Of a stretch of DNA of 64,000 bases, positions 46,227 to 58,539 are shown piece by piece. This DNA is from Paraescarpia echinospica. Lineage: Eukaryota; Annelida; Polychaeta; Sabellida; Siboglinidae. Under the pieces are notes generated by a model, which was not told the DNA's origin, searched no databases, and saw nothing but the letters and a program-made list of their open reading frames with translations. The stretch covers positions 3,433,334 through 3,497,333 of the forward strand of contig CM034543.1 of the NCBI GenBank assembly GCA_020002185.1. Reading direction: 5' to 3'. The position numbers and the translations under genes were made by a program. Positions within the stretch are counted from its first letter, which is position 1. Each line of letters starts with the position of its first letter.

Positions 46227-49200
46227 TGTGACGTCTGGCATCATCGTCACCAGCCCCCCATAGTCTTGTCATCTGTCAGTGTCTGACGTGATGGCTGGTG
46301 TCACCTGTCAGTGTCTGATGTCATAGCTGGTGTCATCTGTCAGTGTCTGACGTGATGGCTGGTGTCACCTGTCAGTGTCTGATGTGATGGCTGGTGTCAT
46401 CTGTCAGTGTCTGACATGATGGCTCGTGTCACCTGTCAGTGTATGATGTGATGGTTGGTGTCATCTGTCAGTGTCTGATGTCATAGCTGGTGTCATCTGT
46501 CAGTGTCTGACGTGATGGCTGGTGTCACCTGTCAGTGTCTGATGTCATGGCTGGTGTCATCTGTCAGTGTCTGACATGATGGCTCGTGTCACCTGTCAGT
46601 GTATGATGTGATGGTTGGTGTCATCTGTCAGTGTCTGATGTCATAGCTGGTGTCATCTGTCAGTGTCTGATGTGATGGCTGGTGTCACCTGTCAGTGTAT
46701 GATGTGATGGTTGGTGTCATCTGTCAATGTCTGATGTCATAGCTGGTGTCATCTGTCAGTGTCTGACGTGATGGCTGGTGTCACCTGTCAGTGTCTGATG
46801 TCATAGCTGGTGTCATCTGTCAGTGTCTGACGTGATGGCTGGTGTCACCTGTCAGTGTCTGATGTCATGGCTGGTGTCATCTGTCAGTGTCTGACATGAT
46901 GGCTCGTGTCACCTGTCAGTGTATGATGTGATGGTTGGTGTCATCTGTCAGTGTCTGATGTCATAGCTGGTGTCATCTGTCAGTGTCTGACGTGATGGCT
47001 GGTGTCACCTGTCAGTGTCTGATGTCATGGCTGGTGTCATCTGTCAGTGTCTGACGTGATGGCTGGTGTCACCTGTCAGTGTCTGATGTCATGGCTGGTG
47101 TCACCTGTCAGTGTCTGATGTCATGGCTGGTGTCATCTGTCAGTGTCTGACGTGATGGCTGGTGTCACCTGTCAGTGTCTGATGTCATGGCTGGTGTCAT
47201 CTGTCAGTGTCTGACGTGATGGCTGGTGTCACCTGTCAGTGTCTGATGTCATAGCTGGTGTCATCTGTCAGTGTCTGACGTGATGGCTGGTGTCACCTGT
47301 CAGTGTCTGATGTCATGGCTGGTGTCATCTGTCAGTGTCTGACATGATGGCTCGTGTCACCTGTCAGTGTATGATGTGATGGTTGGTGTCATCTGTCAGT
47401 GTCTGATGTCATAGCTGGTGTCATCTGTCAGTGTCTGACGTGATGGCTGGTGTCACCTGTCAGTGTATGATGTGATGGTTGGTGTCATCTGTCAGTGTCT
47501 GATGTCATAGCTGGTGTCATCTGTCAGTGTCTGGCGTGATGGCTGGTGTCACCTGTCAGTGTATGATGTGATGGTTGGTGTCATCTGTCAGTGTCTGATG
47601 TCATAGCTGGTGTCATCTGTCAGTGTCTGATGTGATGGCTGGTGTCACCTGTCAGTGTATGATGTGATGGTTGGTGTCATCTGTCAGTGTCTGATGTCAT
47701 AGCTGATGTCATCTGTCAGTGTCTGACGTGATGGCTGGTGTCACCTGTCAGTGTCTGATGTGATGGCTAGTGTCATCTGTCAGTGTCTGATGCGACGGCT
47801 GGTATCATCTGTCAGTGTCTGATGTGATGGCTGGTGTCATCTGTCAGTGTATGATGTGATGGCTGGTGTCATCTGTCAGTGTCTGATGTGATGGCTGGTA
47901 TCATCTGTCAGTGTCTGATGTGATGGCTGGTATCATCTGTCAGTGTCTGATGTGATGGCTGGTGTCACCTGTCAGTGTATGATGTGATGGTTGGTGTCAT
48001 CTGTCAGTGTCTGATGTCATAGCTGGTGTCATCTGTCAGTGTCTGACGTGATGACTGGTGTCACCTGTCAGTGTATGATGTGATGGTTGGTGTCATCTGT
48101 CAGTGTCTGATGTCATAGCTGGTGTCATCTGTCAGTGTCTGACGTGATGGCTGGTGTCACCTGTCAGTGTCTGATGTGATGGCTAGTGTCATCTGTCAGT
48201 GTCTGATGCGACGGCTGGTATCATCTATCAGTGTCTGATGTGATGGCTGGTGTCATCTGTCAGTGTCTGACATTATGACTGGTGTCACCTGTCAGTGTCT
48301 GATGTGATGGCTGGTGTCATCTGTCAGTGTCTGACATGATGGCTGGTGTCACCTGTCAGTGTCTGATGTGATGGCTGGTGTCATCTGTCAGTGTCTGATG
48401 TGATGGCTGGTGTCATCTGTCAGTGTCTGACATGATGGCTGGTGTCACCTGTCAGTATATGATGTCATGGCTGGTGTCATCTGTCAGTGTCTGACGTGAT
48501 GGCTGGTGTCACCTGTCAGTGTCTGATGTCATGGCTGGTGTCACCTGTCAGTGTCTGATGTCATGGCTGGTGTCATCTGTCAGTGTCTGACGTGATGGCT
48601 GGTGTCACCTGTCAGTGTCTGATGTCATGGCTGGTGTCATCTGTCAGTGTCTGACGTGATGGCTGGTGTCACCTGTCAGTGTCTGATGTCATCGCTGGTG
48701 TCATCTGTCAGTGTCTGACGTGATGGCTGGTGTCACCTGTCAGTGTCTGATGTCATGGCTGGTGTCATCTGTCAGTGTCTGACATGATGGCTCGTGTCAC
48801 CTGTCAGTGTATGATGTGATGGTTGGTGTCATCTGTCAGTGTCTGATGTCATAGCTGGTGTCATCTGTCAGTGTCTGACATGATGGCTGGTGTCACCTGT
48901 CAGTGTATGATGTGATGGTTGGTGTCATCTGTCAGTGTCTGATGTCATAGCTGGTGTCATCTGTCAGTGTCTGGCGTGACGGCTGGTGTCACCTGTCAGT
49001 GTATGATGTGATGGTTGGTGTCATCTGTCAGTGTCTGATGTCATAGCTGGTGTCATCTGTCAGTGTCTGATGTGATGGCTGGTGTCACCTGTCAGTGTAT
49101 GATGTGATGGTTGGTGTCATCTGTCAGTGTCTGATGTCATAGCTGGTGTCATCTGTCAGTGTCTGACGTGATGGCTGGTGTCACCTGTCAGTGTCTGATG

Positions 49201-50112
49201 TGATGGCTAGTGTCATCTGTCAGTGTCTGATGCGACGGCTGGTATCATCTGTCAGTGTCTGATGTGATGGCTGGTGTCATATGTCAGTGTATGATGTTAT
49301 GGCTGGTGTCATCTGTCAGTGTCTGATGTGATGGCTGGTATCATCTGTCAGTGTCTGATGTGATGGCTGGTATCATCTGTCAGTGTCTGATGTGATGGCT
49401 GGTATCATCTGTCAGTGTCTGATGTGATGGCTGGTGTCACCTGTCAGTGTATGATGTGATGGTTGGTGTCATCTGTCAGTGTCTGATGTCATAGCTGGTG
49501 TCATCTGTCAGTGTCTGACGTGATGACTGGTGTCACCTGTCAGTGTATGATGTGATGGTTGGTGTCATCTGTCAGTGTCTGATGTCATAGCTGGTGTCAT
49601 CTGTCAGTGTCTGACGTGATGGCTGGTGTCACCTGTCAGTGTCTGATGTGATGGCTAGTGTCATCTGTCAGTGTCTGATGCGACGGCTGGTATCATCTGT
49701 CAGTGTCTGATGTGATGGCTGGTGTCATCTGTCAGTGTCTGACATGATGACTGGTGTCACCTGTCAGTGTCTGATGTGATGGCTGGTGTCATCTGTCAGT
49801 GTCTGACATGATGGCTGGTGTCACCTGTCAGTGTCTGATGTGATGGCTGGTGTCATCTGTCAGTGTATGATGTGACGGCTGGTGTCATCTGTCAGTGTCT
49901 GATGTGATGGCTGGTGTCACCTGTCAGTGTCTGATGTGATGGCTGGTGTCATCTGTCAGTGTCTGACATGATGGCTGGTGTCACCTGTCAGTGTCTGATG
50001 TGATGGCTGGTGTCATCTGTCAGTGTCTGATGTGATGGCTGGTGTCATCTGTCAGTGTCTGATGTGACGGCTGGTGTCATCTGTTAGTGTCTGATGTGAC
50101 GACTGGTGTCAT
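46205..50112 (+). repeat. 32-bp minisatellite, about 120 copies, from stop codon into 3' UTR
   Basis: Units GTGTCATCTGTCAGTGTCTG, ATGTGATGGCTG with CAC/CAT, ACG/ATG, GTC/GTG and ATAG variants. The end of the coding region, CTGTCATCTGTGAATGTCTG/ATGTGACGTCTG, is clearly the founder. Higher-order blocks recur (for example 47390-48260 against 48830-49730). It follows the stop, so it lies in the 3' UTR of MTMR2. Confidence 0.95.
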
Positions 50113-50596
50113 GTCACAAACCCCATTGACACTGAAGATTTGTTAGTAGGAAGTCACATCTGAAAACATAGCACAGAAAATTTGTGTGAAACTAATGTAT
50201 TTTGAAAAATAAGTTCTTCAGGATTCAAGGTAGTGTTGTCAGTAGGGTGGACTAGATCATTTGCTTTAACTCAGTTTTTGGTACTATTGCCATAAACAGA
50301 GACTGCGTGAGAGCATAGAATTTGTGTAACTAGCTAAGTTATTCATATCTGAAGGCTGATGCCGTGTTATCTGTCTAAATTATTTCTTGCATTTCAAATA
50401 TCAGCAGCTCAGTGTAATGTGTTTTTTTACAAGAACTTGTAAGAGTAGTTAGTATGTTGTACCTGTCACTGATCACATTAGTGGCTTTGTTACTCTCAAC
50501 CATGAAGACGTGACACACTTGTATCCTACCTTCACCACAGAAGAGTTCTACTTCTGATGTGTCACACTACAACTGATCATGTGGAATATTTAATAC

Positions 50597-50602
50597 AATA
50601 AA
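50597..50602 (+). promoter_or_regulatory. MTMR2: Candidate MTMR2 polyadenylation signal 1 (AATAAA)
   Basis: TACAATAAAAGTTGTATATAG; first AATAAA after the stop-codon array. Confidence 0.45.
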
Positions 50603-51397
50603 AGTTGTATATAGTGGACCAGATAGGACAGTGTCTTGTACATATGAGTGGCTGACAATTATTTCTGACAATGGTTCATTGCACTATGCTTGCCGCCAAC
50701 CTTCGATGACAGCAACTTCAGACAGAAATAATAAGTTGAAAAAGAACTGTAACTATACCTGATTTATTTCCACTAGGGTTTTTATATGTGTTTTAATTGT
50801 CTCTTTTTCCAGTGTAGTTCCCAATATTCAGCGTTCTGCATTACTTGCAGCTACATTAAATGGTGGGTTACATATATTATAACATTTGTATTAAAGTGAA
50901 GTAGTCTCTTCCCTTACCTGGAATCAACCAGGGCTGATCATTATTAGCAGGATTTTCACTGAAAGTGGAAATCACTCAACATCAAATGGCACCACTGTAT
51001 TGGTAATAAAGTATAGGATTTTTTTAACAATTTGAATATTTGCTGCTAAATATTAAAATTGCAAACGTTTTTTTTTGGTTTACTCATGCAATTTGGTGGG
51101 ATGAATATTTGGGGGGTAGTATGTTGTCAATATATTCTAGTATTAAAATTATATTACAAAAATAGGAACAGATAAGTTCGCTTAAAGTCCTTTTCTGCAA
51201 TATTTTACTTGAATGTAATGTGAAATATTTAAAGAAAAAAAACAAATGTTGTTAGCTACTCTTCAGCCACCAGGGGTGAGATCAATAAATTATTGTAAAT
51301 CTTATTAAAACTCTACATCATAATAACAGTGTACATGCCTTTGTCAGTATAGATTACATTCTCATTAATGCCGAGTTGTATACAAAAGTGCTATCCC

Positions 51398-51403
51398 AAT
51401 AAA
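51398..51403 (+). promoter_or_regulatory. MTMR2: Candidate MTMR2 polyadenylation signal 2 (AATAAA)
   Basis: CCCAATAAAATGTC is followed about 20 bases on by TGTTTTTGTTTGT, a good G/U-rich element. Confidence 0.45.
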
Positions 51404-51833
51404 ATGTCTACAAAATGACATGTTTTTGTTTGTACCCGTTGCTGATTCACACTGTCCATGTTCTGACGCAGGGGTGACGCAAGTGGAATGTATAATCTCC
51501 TATTTAATGGTTAGAGGGGTTATTTAAAACACAAATATATATCTGTTGTGCCCCAGTCCCGTTACATGAGTGTCGCATAGTTCTTACCTACCAACTCCCC
51601 TGCATTTGTTGTGAAGCTGTTGCCCTCCCGGACAAGAAAAACATCTCTCAGGATTTTTGGTGCCCTTGGGAGGTTTTTGGCCAGCCTCGAAGGAAGTGTA
51701 GTTGCACGTTTTTGGTCACCTTCATTGGGGGAGGGGGAGGGGGAGCTGATGGAGGTTTTTTGGTGAGACTGAAAAGTTTCAAAAGTTGGCCGACATAATA
51801 GTTGCAGTCCACTGATGATATAACATCACACTT

Positions 51834-51982
51834 TGTAGCAACAGCCAATTTCGGCCACCATACTTCATGTTTGTCTTTATCCCAAAGCATGATGGGATAC
51901 GACATGTGATGGCAATGTCAAGTTTGTGTTGAATAAAGATGGTTCAGCGTCTGTCAAAAAAGACTCACTTACGAATTCTGTA
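51834..51982 (+). repeat. Left LTR of the gypsy element
   Basis: TGTAGCAACAGCC to GAATTCTGTA; contains TGAATAAAGATGG, a polyadenylation-type signal, near the middle-right. Confidence 0.95.
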
Positions 51983-52000
51983 TGGTGGCAGCGGGTTTTA
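51983..52000 (+). other. Primer-binding site (tRNA not identified)
   Basis: TGGTGGCAGCGGGTTTT begins directly after the left LTR, the usual place and TGG start of a tRNA primer site. Confidence 0.7.
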
Positions 52001-52037
52001 AAACACCCACAGTCGACGCTAATACAACAAGGTAAAC

Positions 52038-52724
52038 ATGATCATACCAGAGGAGAATCCTACGGTTCAGCCAGCGCAGAATATTGCGCCCACTGGCATC
52101 CAGCTTGACATTCCACTGCCAGGAAAGTTCGATGGCGCAAATAGCCCTCAACAGGCTGAACTTTGGCCTAAGTGGCTAAAGCGGTTCGAACGCTATAAAG
52201 TAGCATCAGGGCTGAAAAATAAGCCAAATGCAGATCAAGTCAGCATCCTACTCTACAGTATGGGGGACTGTGCAGACGATATACTGTCTACGCTGACGGT
52301 AAACGAAGAAACCGATGCGTATGACGATGTGAAGATGGCGCTGAACGAATACTTCAAGGTAAGACGAAACGTCATTTGTGAGCGTGCGAGGTTCAATAAA
52401 AGAACTCAGTCACCGAGTGAATCGATTGACACCTTTATACAAGACTTGTACAAGCTGTCAGAATTCTGCGACTACGGCAATCTGCGAGAGGATCTAATCA
52501 GGGATCGAATCGTCGTAGGCGTGTTCAGTGATGCTTTATCTGATACGCTACAAGGGAAGTCCGATCTGTCGCTGAAAAAAGCGATAGAAATTAGCAGACA
52601 AGCAGAGGCAAGAAAACAAAATAGAGAATTTGTTAGAGAGAACACTGTTGCTAGCAAAACTGTTGATTTTGTCAAACCGTCTCACCCAATAAACTCTCAA
52701 AGCCGGTACAAAGCACAAACCTAA
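52038..52724 (+). pseudogene. gypsy gag (capsid part), frame lost before zinc knuckles
   Basis: 228 codons with typical retrotransposon Gag features (FDGANSPQQAELWPKWLKRF, then RARFNKRTQSPSESIDTFIQ and LIRDRIVVGV). The frame stops at 52722; two CCHC-type zinc-knuckle motifs lie at 52777-52870 in the next frame (the second is cut short). Gag packages element RNA. The shift between capsid and nucleocapsid marks this copy as damaged. Confidence 0.88.
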
Positions 52725-52991
52725 GAACTACAACAACGCAAAAACAAATTCTGCTACAACAGGCACACACAACACATGCAAATGGTGTGGCCGCAGTCGA
52801 CACGGTCGACAACAATGCCCTACAAGAGAAGCTATTTGTCGCAATTGCCAAAAGAAAGGACACTTTCAGTCTGTCGAGGTGTGAAACAACCGTCAAACCG
52901 GGTCAACGAAGTGCAACAGCTCGAGTGTGTCGACTTGCCGTAGCTCGGTTATGTTGGGGCACGAGACGACACAGAACACTGGTCAGCTGAG

Positions 52992-55900
52992 GTGGAGGTC
53001 AATGGTCACGCCACAAAGTTCAAACTAGACACGGGTGCAGCTGTCTCCGTGGTCAGCGATCAAGAGGCGTGGCTTAATACAAAAAAGCTGCTACCGACAA
53101 AGCAAGCACTACGTGGTCCGGGTGGCACACTTCTACCAGTAATGGGAGTGATCAAGGCAAAACTGCGCAATCGTAACAAATCACTCGATGAATTGGTGTA
53201 CGTCATTAGGCACCAAGAGTATTCTCTACTCAGTCGGCGAGCGTGTGTCGGTCTTGACTTGGTCGCACGTGTCGACAACGTCCAACAAACAACGAGTCAG
53301 AAACCAAACTACCGTGCCGAGTACAGCTCTCTCTTCAAAGGCATCGGTAAACTGAGAACCGAACATCACATCATGCTGTGCGCAGACGCCACACCAGTCT
53401 GTTTGTACACCGCAAGGAAAATCGCCCATCCTCTACTTCCACAAATAAAATCTGAGATTGAGTCGATGGTGCGACAGGAGATCATATCGGCGGTGACCGT
53501 GCCGACAAGATGGTGCTCCGGCATGGTTCCTGTCCAAAAAGCAAACGGCTCCGTGCGGATCTGCGTAGATCTGACGCAACTGAACAAGTCAGTACAGCGA
53601 GAGATACACCCGATGTCATCAGTGGACGAAAGCCTTGCAAAGTTGGGCAGCAGCAAAGTCTTCTCGAAACTTGACGCCAACAGCGGCTTTTGGCAGCTTC
53701 CGCTTGACGACGAGTCGCGGCTGCTGACGACTTTCATCACACCACATGGTCGCTACTGCTTCAACCGGCTACCATTCGGGATCAGCTCCGCTCCGGAGAT
53801 TTTCCAACGAACAATGTCGATCATTCTGGAAGGACTCGAGGGGGTCATATGTCACATGGACGACATTCTCATTCACGCCACAGATCAAACAGAGCATAAC
53901 AAACGTGTGAGAGCCGTTCTTGGTCGCCTTCAGGAGGCTGGACTCGCACTGAACGCAAACAAGTGCGAGTTCTCCAGGAGCTCTATAACGTTCCTTGGTC
54001 ACATTGTCGATGGCTCCGGCATTCAGGCCGACCCGCGGAAAACGACACCAGTCACACATTTTCCGACTCCAACGACGATCAAAGAACTGCAACGTTTCAT
54101 GGGCATGGTAAATCAGATGGGAAAGTTCATCCCAGGGCTGGCTGAGTTCAATGAGCCGCTACGCCAACTACTGCGCAGCGACAATGTCTGGTTGTGGGGT
54201 GACGCACAGGAGAAGTCATTCCAGCGAGTGACAGACGCCCTGGTCGCGCCCGAGACACGCGCCCATTACGACCCAAAACGTCCCACAATCATTGCAGCAG
54301 ACGCCTCGTCGACAGGCATTGGGGCGGTCCTGCTACAAGTGCAAGATGACACCAAGCGTCGTCCAGTTTGCTATGCGTCGCGATCGCTTAGTGACACTGA
54401 GAAACGCTACGCGGTAATCGAGAAGGAGGCCTTGGCAGCGACTTGGGCATGTGAAAAGTTCAGCGAGTACGTGCTTGGGTTACGGCTCACACTCGAGACA
54501 GATCATCGTCCGTTAGTGCCATTGTTGAACACCACCGAACTATGCAAAATACCGCCAAGGATACAAAGATTTCGCCTACGGCTGATGCGATTCGCACCGT
54601 ACGTCCGGTATGTGCCGGTAAAGCATCAAACAACAGCCGATGCACTCTCGCGTGCGCCGGTAGAAGCGCCCGCATCAGAGGACAAACTGTTTGTCGCAGA
54701 AGTCGAAGCGTTCGCACAACAGAAGGTGAACATTCTGCCGGCAACGAACAAACGCCTACGGGAATTAGTCGACGAGCAGAAAGTAGACGAGGAATGCAGT
54801 AAAATCCGAGAATACTGTCTTCATGGATGGCCTGCATATATGCCAAACCAGCCGCTACTACGTCAATACTGGGAGAGCAGGAGCCATCTGGCGATCGTTG
54901 ATGACATTCTCCTATATGACGAACGCATCGTCATTCCTCGAGCATTGAGACTGGACGTCCTTGACTGTCTCCACCAAGGGCATCAGGGCATAACGAAATG
55001 TCGGGCCAGAGCGCGTGCATCTGTATGGTGGCCGGGTCTGTCGACGATGATCGAGGCAATGGTCTCAAAGTGCGTAACGTGTGCGAAAGATCGACCGGTG
55101 CCAACTGAACCATGGATGACTTCGTCATTCCCATCTCGTCCTTGGGAGAGGCTTGCGATGGACTTGTTCGAACTCCGTGGGAAAGTGAGTCTCATCGTGA
55201 TCGACTACTACTCGCGGTGGATCGAGAGCAAATGTCTCGAAGACATGTCGTCGGAGAGCGTAGTGCACGTGCAGAAGGAGATCTTCGTAACACATGGTAT
55301 TCCCGACATCATCATTTCGGACAATGGCCCTCAATTCAGTGCAGCAACCTTTCGTCAGTTCGCAATGCATTACGGGTTTGTGCATGTGACGAGCTCTCCG
55401 CGATACCCTCAATCGAATGGAGAGGCAGAACGGGCAGTGCGCACGATGAAGGGGCTTCTGAAGAGGAACGAAGACGTACACGTCGCTCTCATGGCGTACA
55501 GATCGACGTCGCTTCAAAATGGCCTGTCTCCGGCAGAAATGCTCATGGGACGACGACTTCACACTCTGCTACCCGTCCTTCCCAGCACACTGAAACAGAG
55601 GGGTCCTGGCGACGATTCCCTGCAAAAGAAGGAGAGCTTGCGTCGTTCCGACCAGCAGCATACCTTCAACTTGCGACACAAAGCGCGTGACTTGCCGACG
55701 CTACAGCCAGGCGATCCAGTTTGGATCCGAGACCAAAATCGCCAAGGTCTAGTTGTGAGTCGAACATCTGAGCCGCGATCGTACTTGGTGAAGACCGACC
55801 TCGGCACTGTGCGTCGCAACCGTAGAGCGCTGGTGCAGACTACAGTGTCTCGCGCTGGTGACGACTCCGACGGTCAGCGGACACTGCCTGCACACTTCGC

Positions 55901-56072
55901 TACAGCTGCTGTCCTCGCGACACCCGCTGCTGAGATGCAGCTGTCAGCTACACCAGCGAAGAGTGCTTCACGTCCTGCTAGAGAGACATCTTCACTCTCT
56001 GAACCAGCGGCACCTGAAAGGGTGACTCGGTTGGGGAGAACGGTGAAACCACCGAAGCGTTTAGACTTGTAA
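52992..56072 (+). CDS. gypsy pol: protease, RT, RNase H, integrase
   Basis: An intact 1026-codon frame. Domains in order: aspartic protease (LDTGAAVSVVS, near residue 13), reverse transcriptase (FSKLDANSGFWQLPL; RLPFGISSAPEIFQ; active site HMDD near residue 294), RNase H (AADASSTGIGAVLLQ; ETDHRPLVPLL), integrase with HHCC finger (HQGHQGITK, then CVTCAKDRP), and D-D-E core (MDLFE; ISDNGPQFS; SNGEAERAVR). The order RNase H before integrase is Ty3/gypsy-type. No chromodomain is obvious at the end. The start is probably within a longer gag-pol reading frame. Confidence 0.97.
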   Translation: MEVNGHATKFKLDTGAAVSVVSDQEAWLNTKKLLPTKQALRGPGGTLLPVMGVIKAKLRNRNKSLDELVYVIRHQEYSLLSRRACVGLDLVARVDNVQQTTSQKPNYRAEYSSLFKGIGKLRTEHHIMLCADATPVCLYTARKIAHPLLPQIKSEIESMVRQEIISAVTVPTRWCSGMVPVQKANGSVRICVDLTQLNKSVQREIHPMSSVDESLAKLGSSKVFSKLDANSGFWQLPLDDESRLLTTFITPHGRYCFNRLPFGISSAPEIFQRTMSIILEGLEGVICHMDDILIHATDQTEHNKRVRAVLGRLQEAGLALNANKCEFSRSSITFLGHIVDGSGIQADPRKTTPVTHFPTPTTIKELQRFMGMVNQMGKFIPGLAEFNEPLRQLLRSDNVWLWGDAQEKSFQRVTDALVAPETRAHYDPKRPTIIAADASSTGIGAVLLQVQDDTKRRPVCYASRSLSDTEKRYAVIEKEALAATWACEKFSEYVLGLRLTLETDHRPLVPLLNTTELCKIPPRIQRFRLRLMRFAPYVRYVPVKHQTTADALSRAPVEAPASEDKLFVAEVEAFAQQKVNILPATNKRLRELVDEQKVDEECSKIREYCLHGWPAYMPNQPLLRQYWESRSHLAIVDDILLYDERIVIPRALRLDVLDCLHQGHQGITKCRARARASVWWPGLSTMIEAMVSKCVTCAKDRPVPTEPWMTSSFPSRPWERLAMDLFELRGKVSLIVIDYYSRWIESKCLEDMSSESVVHVQKEIFVTHGIPDIIISDNGPQFSAATFRQFAMHYGFVHVTSSPRYPQSNGEAERAVRTMKGLLKRNEDVHVALMAYRSTSLQNGLSPAEMLMGRRLHTLLPVLPSTLKQRGPGDDSLQKKESLRRSDQQHTFNLRHKARDLPTLQPGDPVWIRDQNRQGLVVSRTSEPRSYLVKTDLGTVRRNRRALVQTTVSRAGDDSDGQRTLPAHFATAAVLATPAAEMQLSATPAKSASRPARETSSLSEPAAPERVTRLGRTVKPPKRLDL

Positions 56073-56252
56073 AGTGCATTACTTCTACTAGTCGGAATCA
56101 TGAACACTAATAGCTGTTCAGACATTTAATTAAAGTTCACTTTTAATGTTAACTACTAATCAGACAACGGTTATGTCATACACACGTAATTCATTCTGAC
56201 TTTCAGTGTTATTGTTTCTACGTATATGATGTTCAATATACTCGGTGGGAGG

Positions 56253-56397
56253 TGTAGCAACAGCCAATATCGGCCACCATACTTCATGTTTGTCTTTATC
56301 CCAAAGCATGATGGGATACGACATGTGATGGCAATGTCAAGTTTGTGTTGAATAAAGATGGTTCAGCGTCTGTCAAAAAAGACTCACGAATTCTATA
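56253..56397 (+). repeat. Right LTR of the gypsy element
   Basis: TGTAGCAACAGCC to GAATTCTATA; matches the left LTR except for two substitutions and lack of TTAC near the end. Confidence 0.95.
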
Positions 56398-56880
56398 CAC
56401 TTGAGCAAGGAGACTACAACTACTTGGTTATGTACAAGATAATGAGTGGACTTGTGGACATCACGCCAACTGAGGGCACACTGACAACCAACAACCGTAT
56501 CACCAGGGGACAGCCCAACAAGCTCCTGCCTCACTCCAGAACAAACACGTACCTCCACTCCTTCCCCTCAGCCATCCGTTTATGGAACAAGATCCCCGAC
56601 AAAGCGTCCTCGGCCAGCACCCTCACAGCCATCAAAGCGGCAGTTGAGGTCTGGGTAAAAAATACTACCTAGACACACCCTCTTAAAAAAAAGAATAAAA
56701 AAATAAACAATGCTTTTATCAACCCTTTTAAACCGCGCATGTGCAACAAACTGTGGAATATTCTTCTGGATAGAAGTAACCACAAGACTGTGCAGAAGAA
56801 GAAGCCAATGAATAACAACATGATTACTAGAAGTGTAGGTATTGTAAATCCGCTGGGTGGCAGCACAAGACGCAGTTAAA
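56398..56880 (+). mobile_element. LINE 3' fragment (reverse transcriptase C-terminus)
   Basis: From 56403 to 56672 the frame reads GDYNYLVMYKIMSGLVDI, NNRITRGQPNKLLPHSRTNT and FPSAIRLWNKIPD, the usual end of non-LTR retrotransposon ORF2. The apparent start at 56358 lies in the gypsy LTR and is accidental. About 200 bases of probable LINE 3' UTR follow. It is a different family from the CR1-like copies. Confidence 0.8.
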
Positions 56881-57880
56881 CATTAATTTTCTTTATCCGT
56901 TCTCTGTTAATGTTGTGTTAATCACGTTGGTCCATAATTGTAGCACGCCATCTTGAATACCCAAATCTATGTGACTAAACCCATAATAATGTAAAACTAA
57001 AATATGATGTAACTGAAAACATAATGTCACAGAGATCAAGTACTTAAGATATGATGTAGGGTCTACTCTTCATAGTTCACCGTTTCATAGTCACAACACA
57101 GTTTAGAGATGAAGACCGGTGATGTGCTGTCGGAGATTTTTCGCCGGAAATTCTGCGGTTCAGCACGTCTCCCGTGGGTGTCGCGCTGTCTCGAAGACGG
57201 GAGGGGGTGGTGCTGTTGGATATTTTCAAAGAAAATCCGGGAGATTTGCCTGTATTACGGGAGACCGAGAGATACACCCAAGATCCTGGATTTCACGGGA
57301 GAGTTGGCAGGCATATATATGTACGTGGAGGGATATATAGCAGCAAGCTTTCTTCTAGCGGTGGCGTCGATTTCTGTGATACTCTGGTTTCGGGTGATTA
57401 AATAAGAACTGTAATAATCTACAACGAGCAGGTATTCCTCAGCTCTCCAGTGAAACATGTCTGAGCCAACTGCTGTCCATGGATGGGCCGTATTGACACA
57501 CGTCACATTTCTTAGCATGTCCTCAATGTCTGCACTAACTCCACATCAGTAAACCTTCACAGTTTCGTGTGCTTGTAGTTGGCATTTGTTCGATGCCATG
57601 GTGTCCCGGCCGTGTGTATTTTCAACAAGATCGCGGTTTGCACGCTCTTGTGTATGACGACACGTTTTGCTTTCAGGAGCACTCTGGGACAAATTCAGGA
57701 TAATGTTACAATTTCAGGGTAATATAAGTACTGATATCATTTTATATGTAACACACATGTACGCAAAAACAAAACAGTTTACTTTCACGAATGTATAGAA
57801 ATGAAGTCCACGAACCAATAATTGTTATTTCTTTATTAGACATTTAATATATAATAGTTGAATATATATACAGTTGATTT
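56881..57880. other. Intergenic DNA, no gene recognised
   Basis: About 1 kb. The part 57115-57320 has repeated GGGAGA/CCGGGAGAT words such as those seen near transposon ends, but I could not define an element. Confidence 0.35.
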
Positions 57881-57883
57881 ATG

Positions 57884-57984
<101 letters not shown>

Positions 57985-58539
57985 TTGACAATATTATAAT
58001 GAGTTGTGCATTTCGACCAAAAGTGGTGCATTGCATTGCGACCACGCCGTTGGAGCATTCCGATCATGTAATTGGAGCATTGCGAGTATGTTTCGCACAT
58101 TCAGGCAGTGGGGTATGCCACTACGAGTCGAAGCAAAATTAGGGCATAACAGTGACATTTATTATCATTTACAACGAACAGTACAAATCGTCTTTGGGAC
58201 GTAACGCTCCTTTTTGAGACATATCGTCCACAGTTTGGGACATAAGCGACTTGGGACATAACGTCTATAATTCGCCATAGCCAGCTAGGGACTAGTGTAG
58301 CCTGTAGGTATATAATTAACATTTTTAGATATAAACATCAAGTCTATACTAATGTATGTAATGCCTAATGGCAATGGCAATGATTTAAACAACTATTTAT
58401 TTTGATTCATAATAGCAATTTAGTTGTCTGTTTGTTAATGTTACTAGTCCTGATAATAGTGATATATATAAAGGTAGATTACTGTCACAGTACTAGACCT
58501 ACTTGTTCAAAAATTATATGGGTACCAACTACTGCCGAT

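Larger units (their letters stand above)
50113..51833 (+). other. MTMR2 distal 3' UTR and downstream DNA
   Basis: Non-coding, no repeats or genes recognised. Two AATAAA sites (50597 and 51398) are candidate transcript ends, which would give a 3' UTR of 4.4-5.2 kb, mostly the 32-bp array. Confidence 0.5.
51834..56397 (+). mobile_element. Ty3/gypsy LTR retrotransposon, recent insertion, gag frameshifted
   Basis: Complete provirus-like structure: 149-bp left LTR, primer-binding site, gag, pol, purine tract GGTGGGAGG, 145-bp right LTR, flanked by CACTT at 51829-51833 and 56398-56402. The LTRs differ by two substitutions and a four-base indel, so insertion is recent. No env frame. The gag/nucleocapsid part is shifted out of frame, so this copy probably cannot move unaided. 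It lies downstream of MTMR2 beside a LINE fragment. Confidence 0.96.

Noticed and set aside
54487..54846. Minus-strand frames of 100-145 codons opposite pol
   Set aside because: Shadows of the long pol frame; no independent motifs.
56358..56672. Independent 104-residue gene
   Set aside because: Its first codons are gypsy LTR; the remainder is the C-terminus of a LINE reverse transcriptase.
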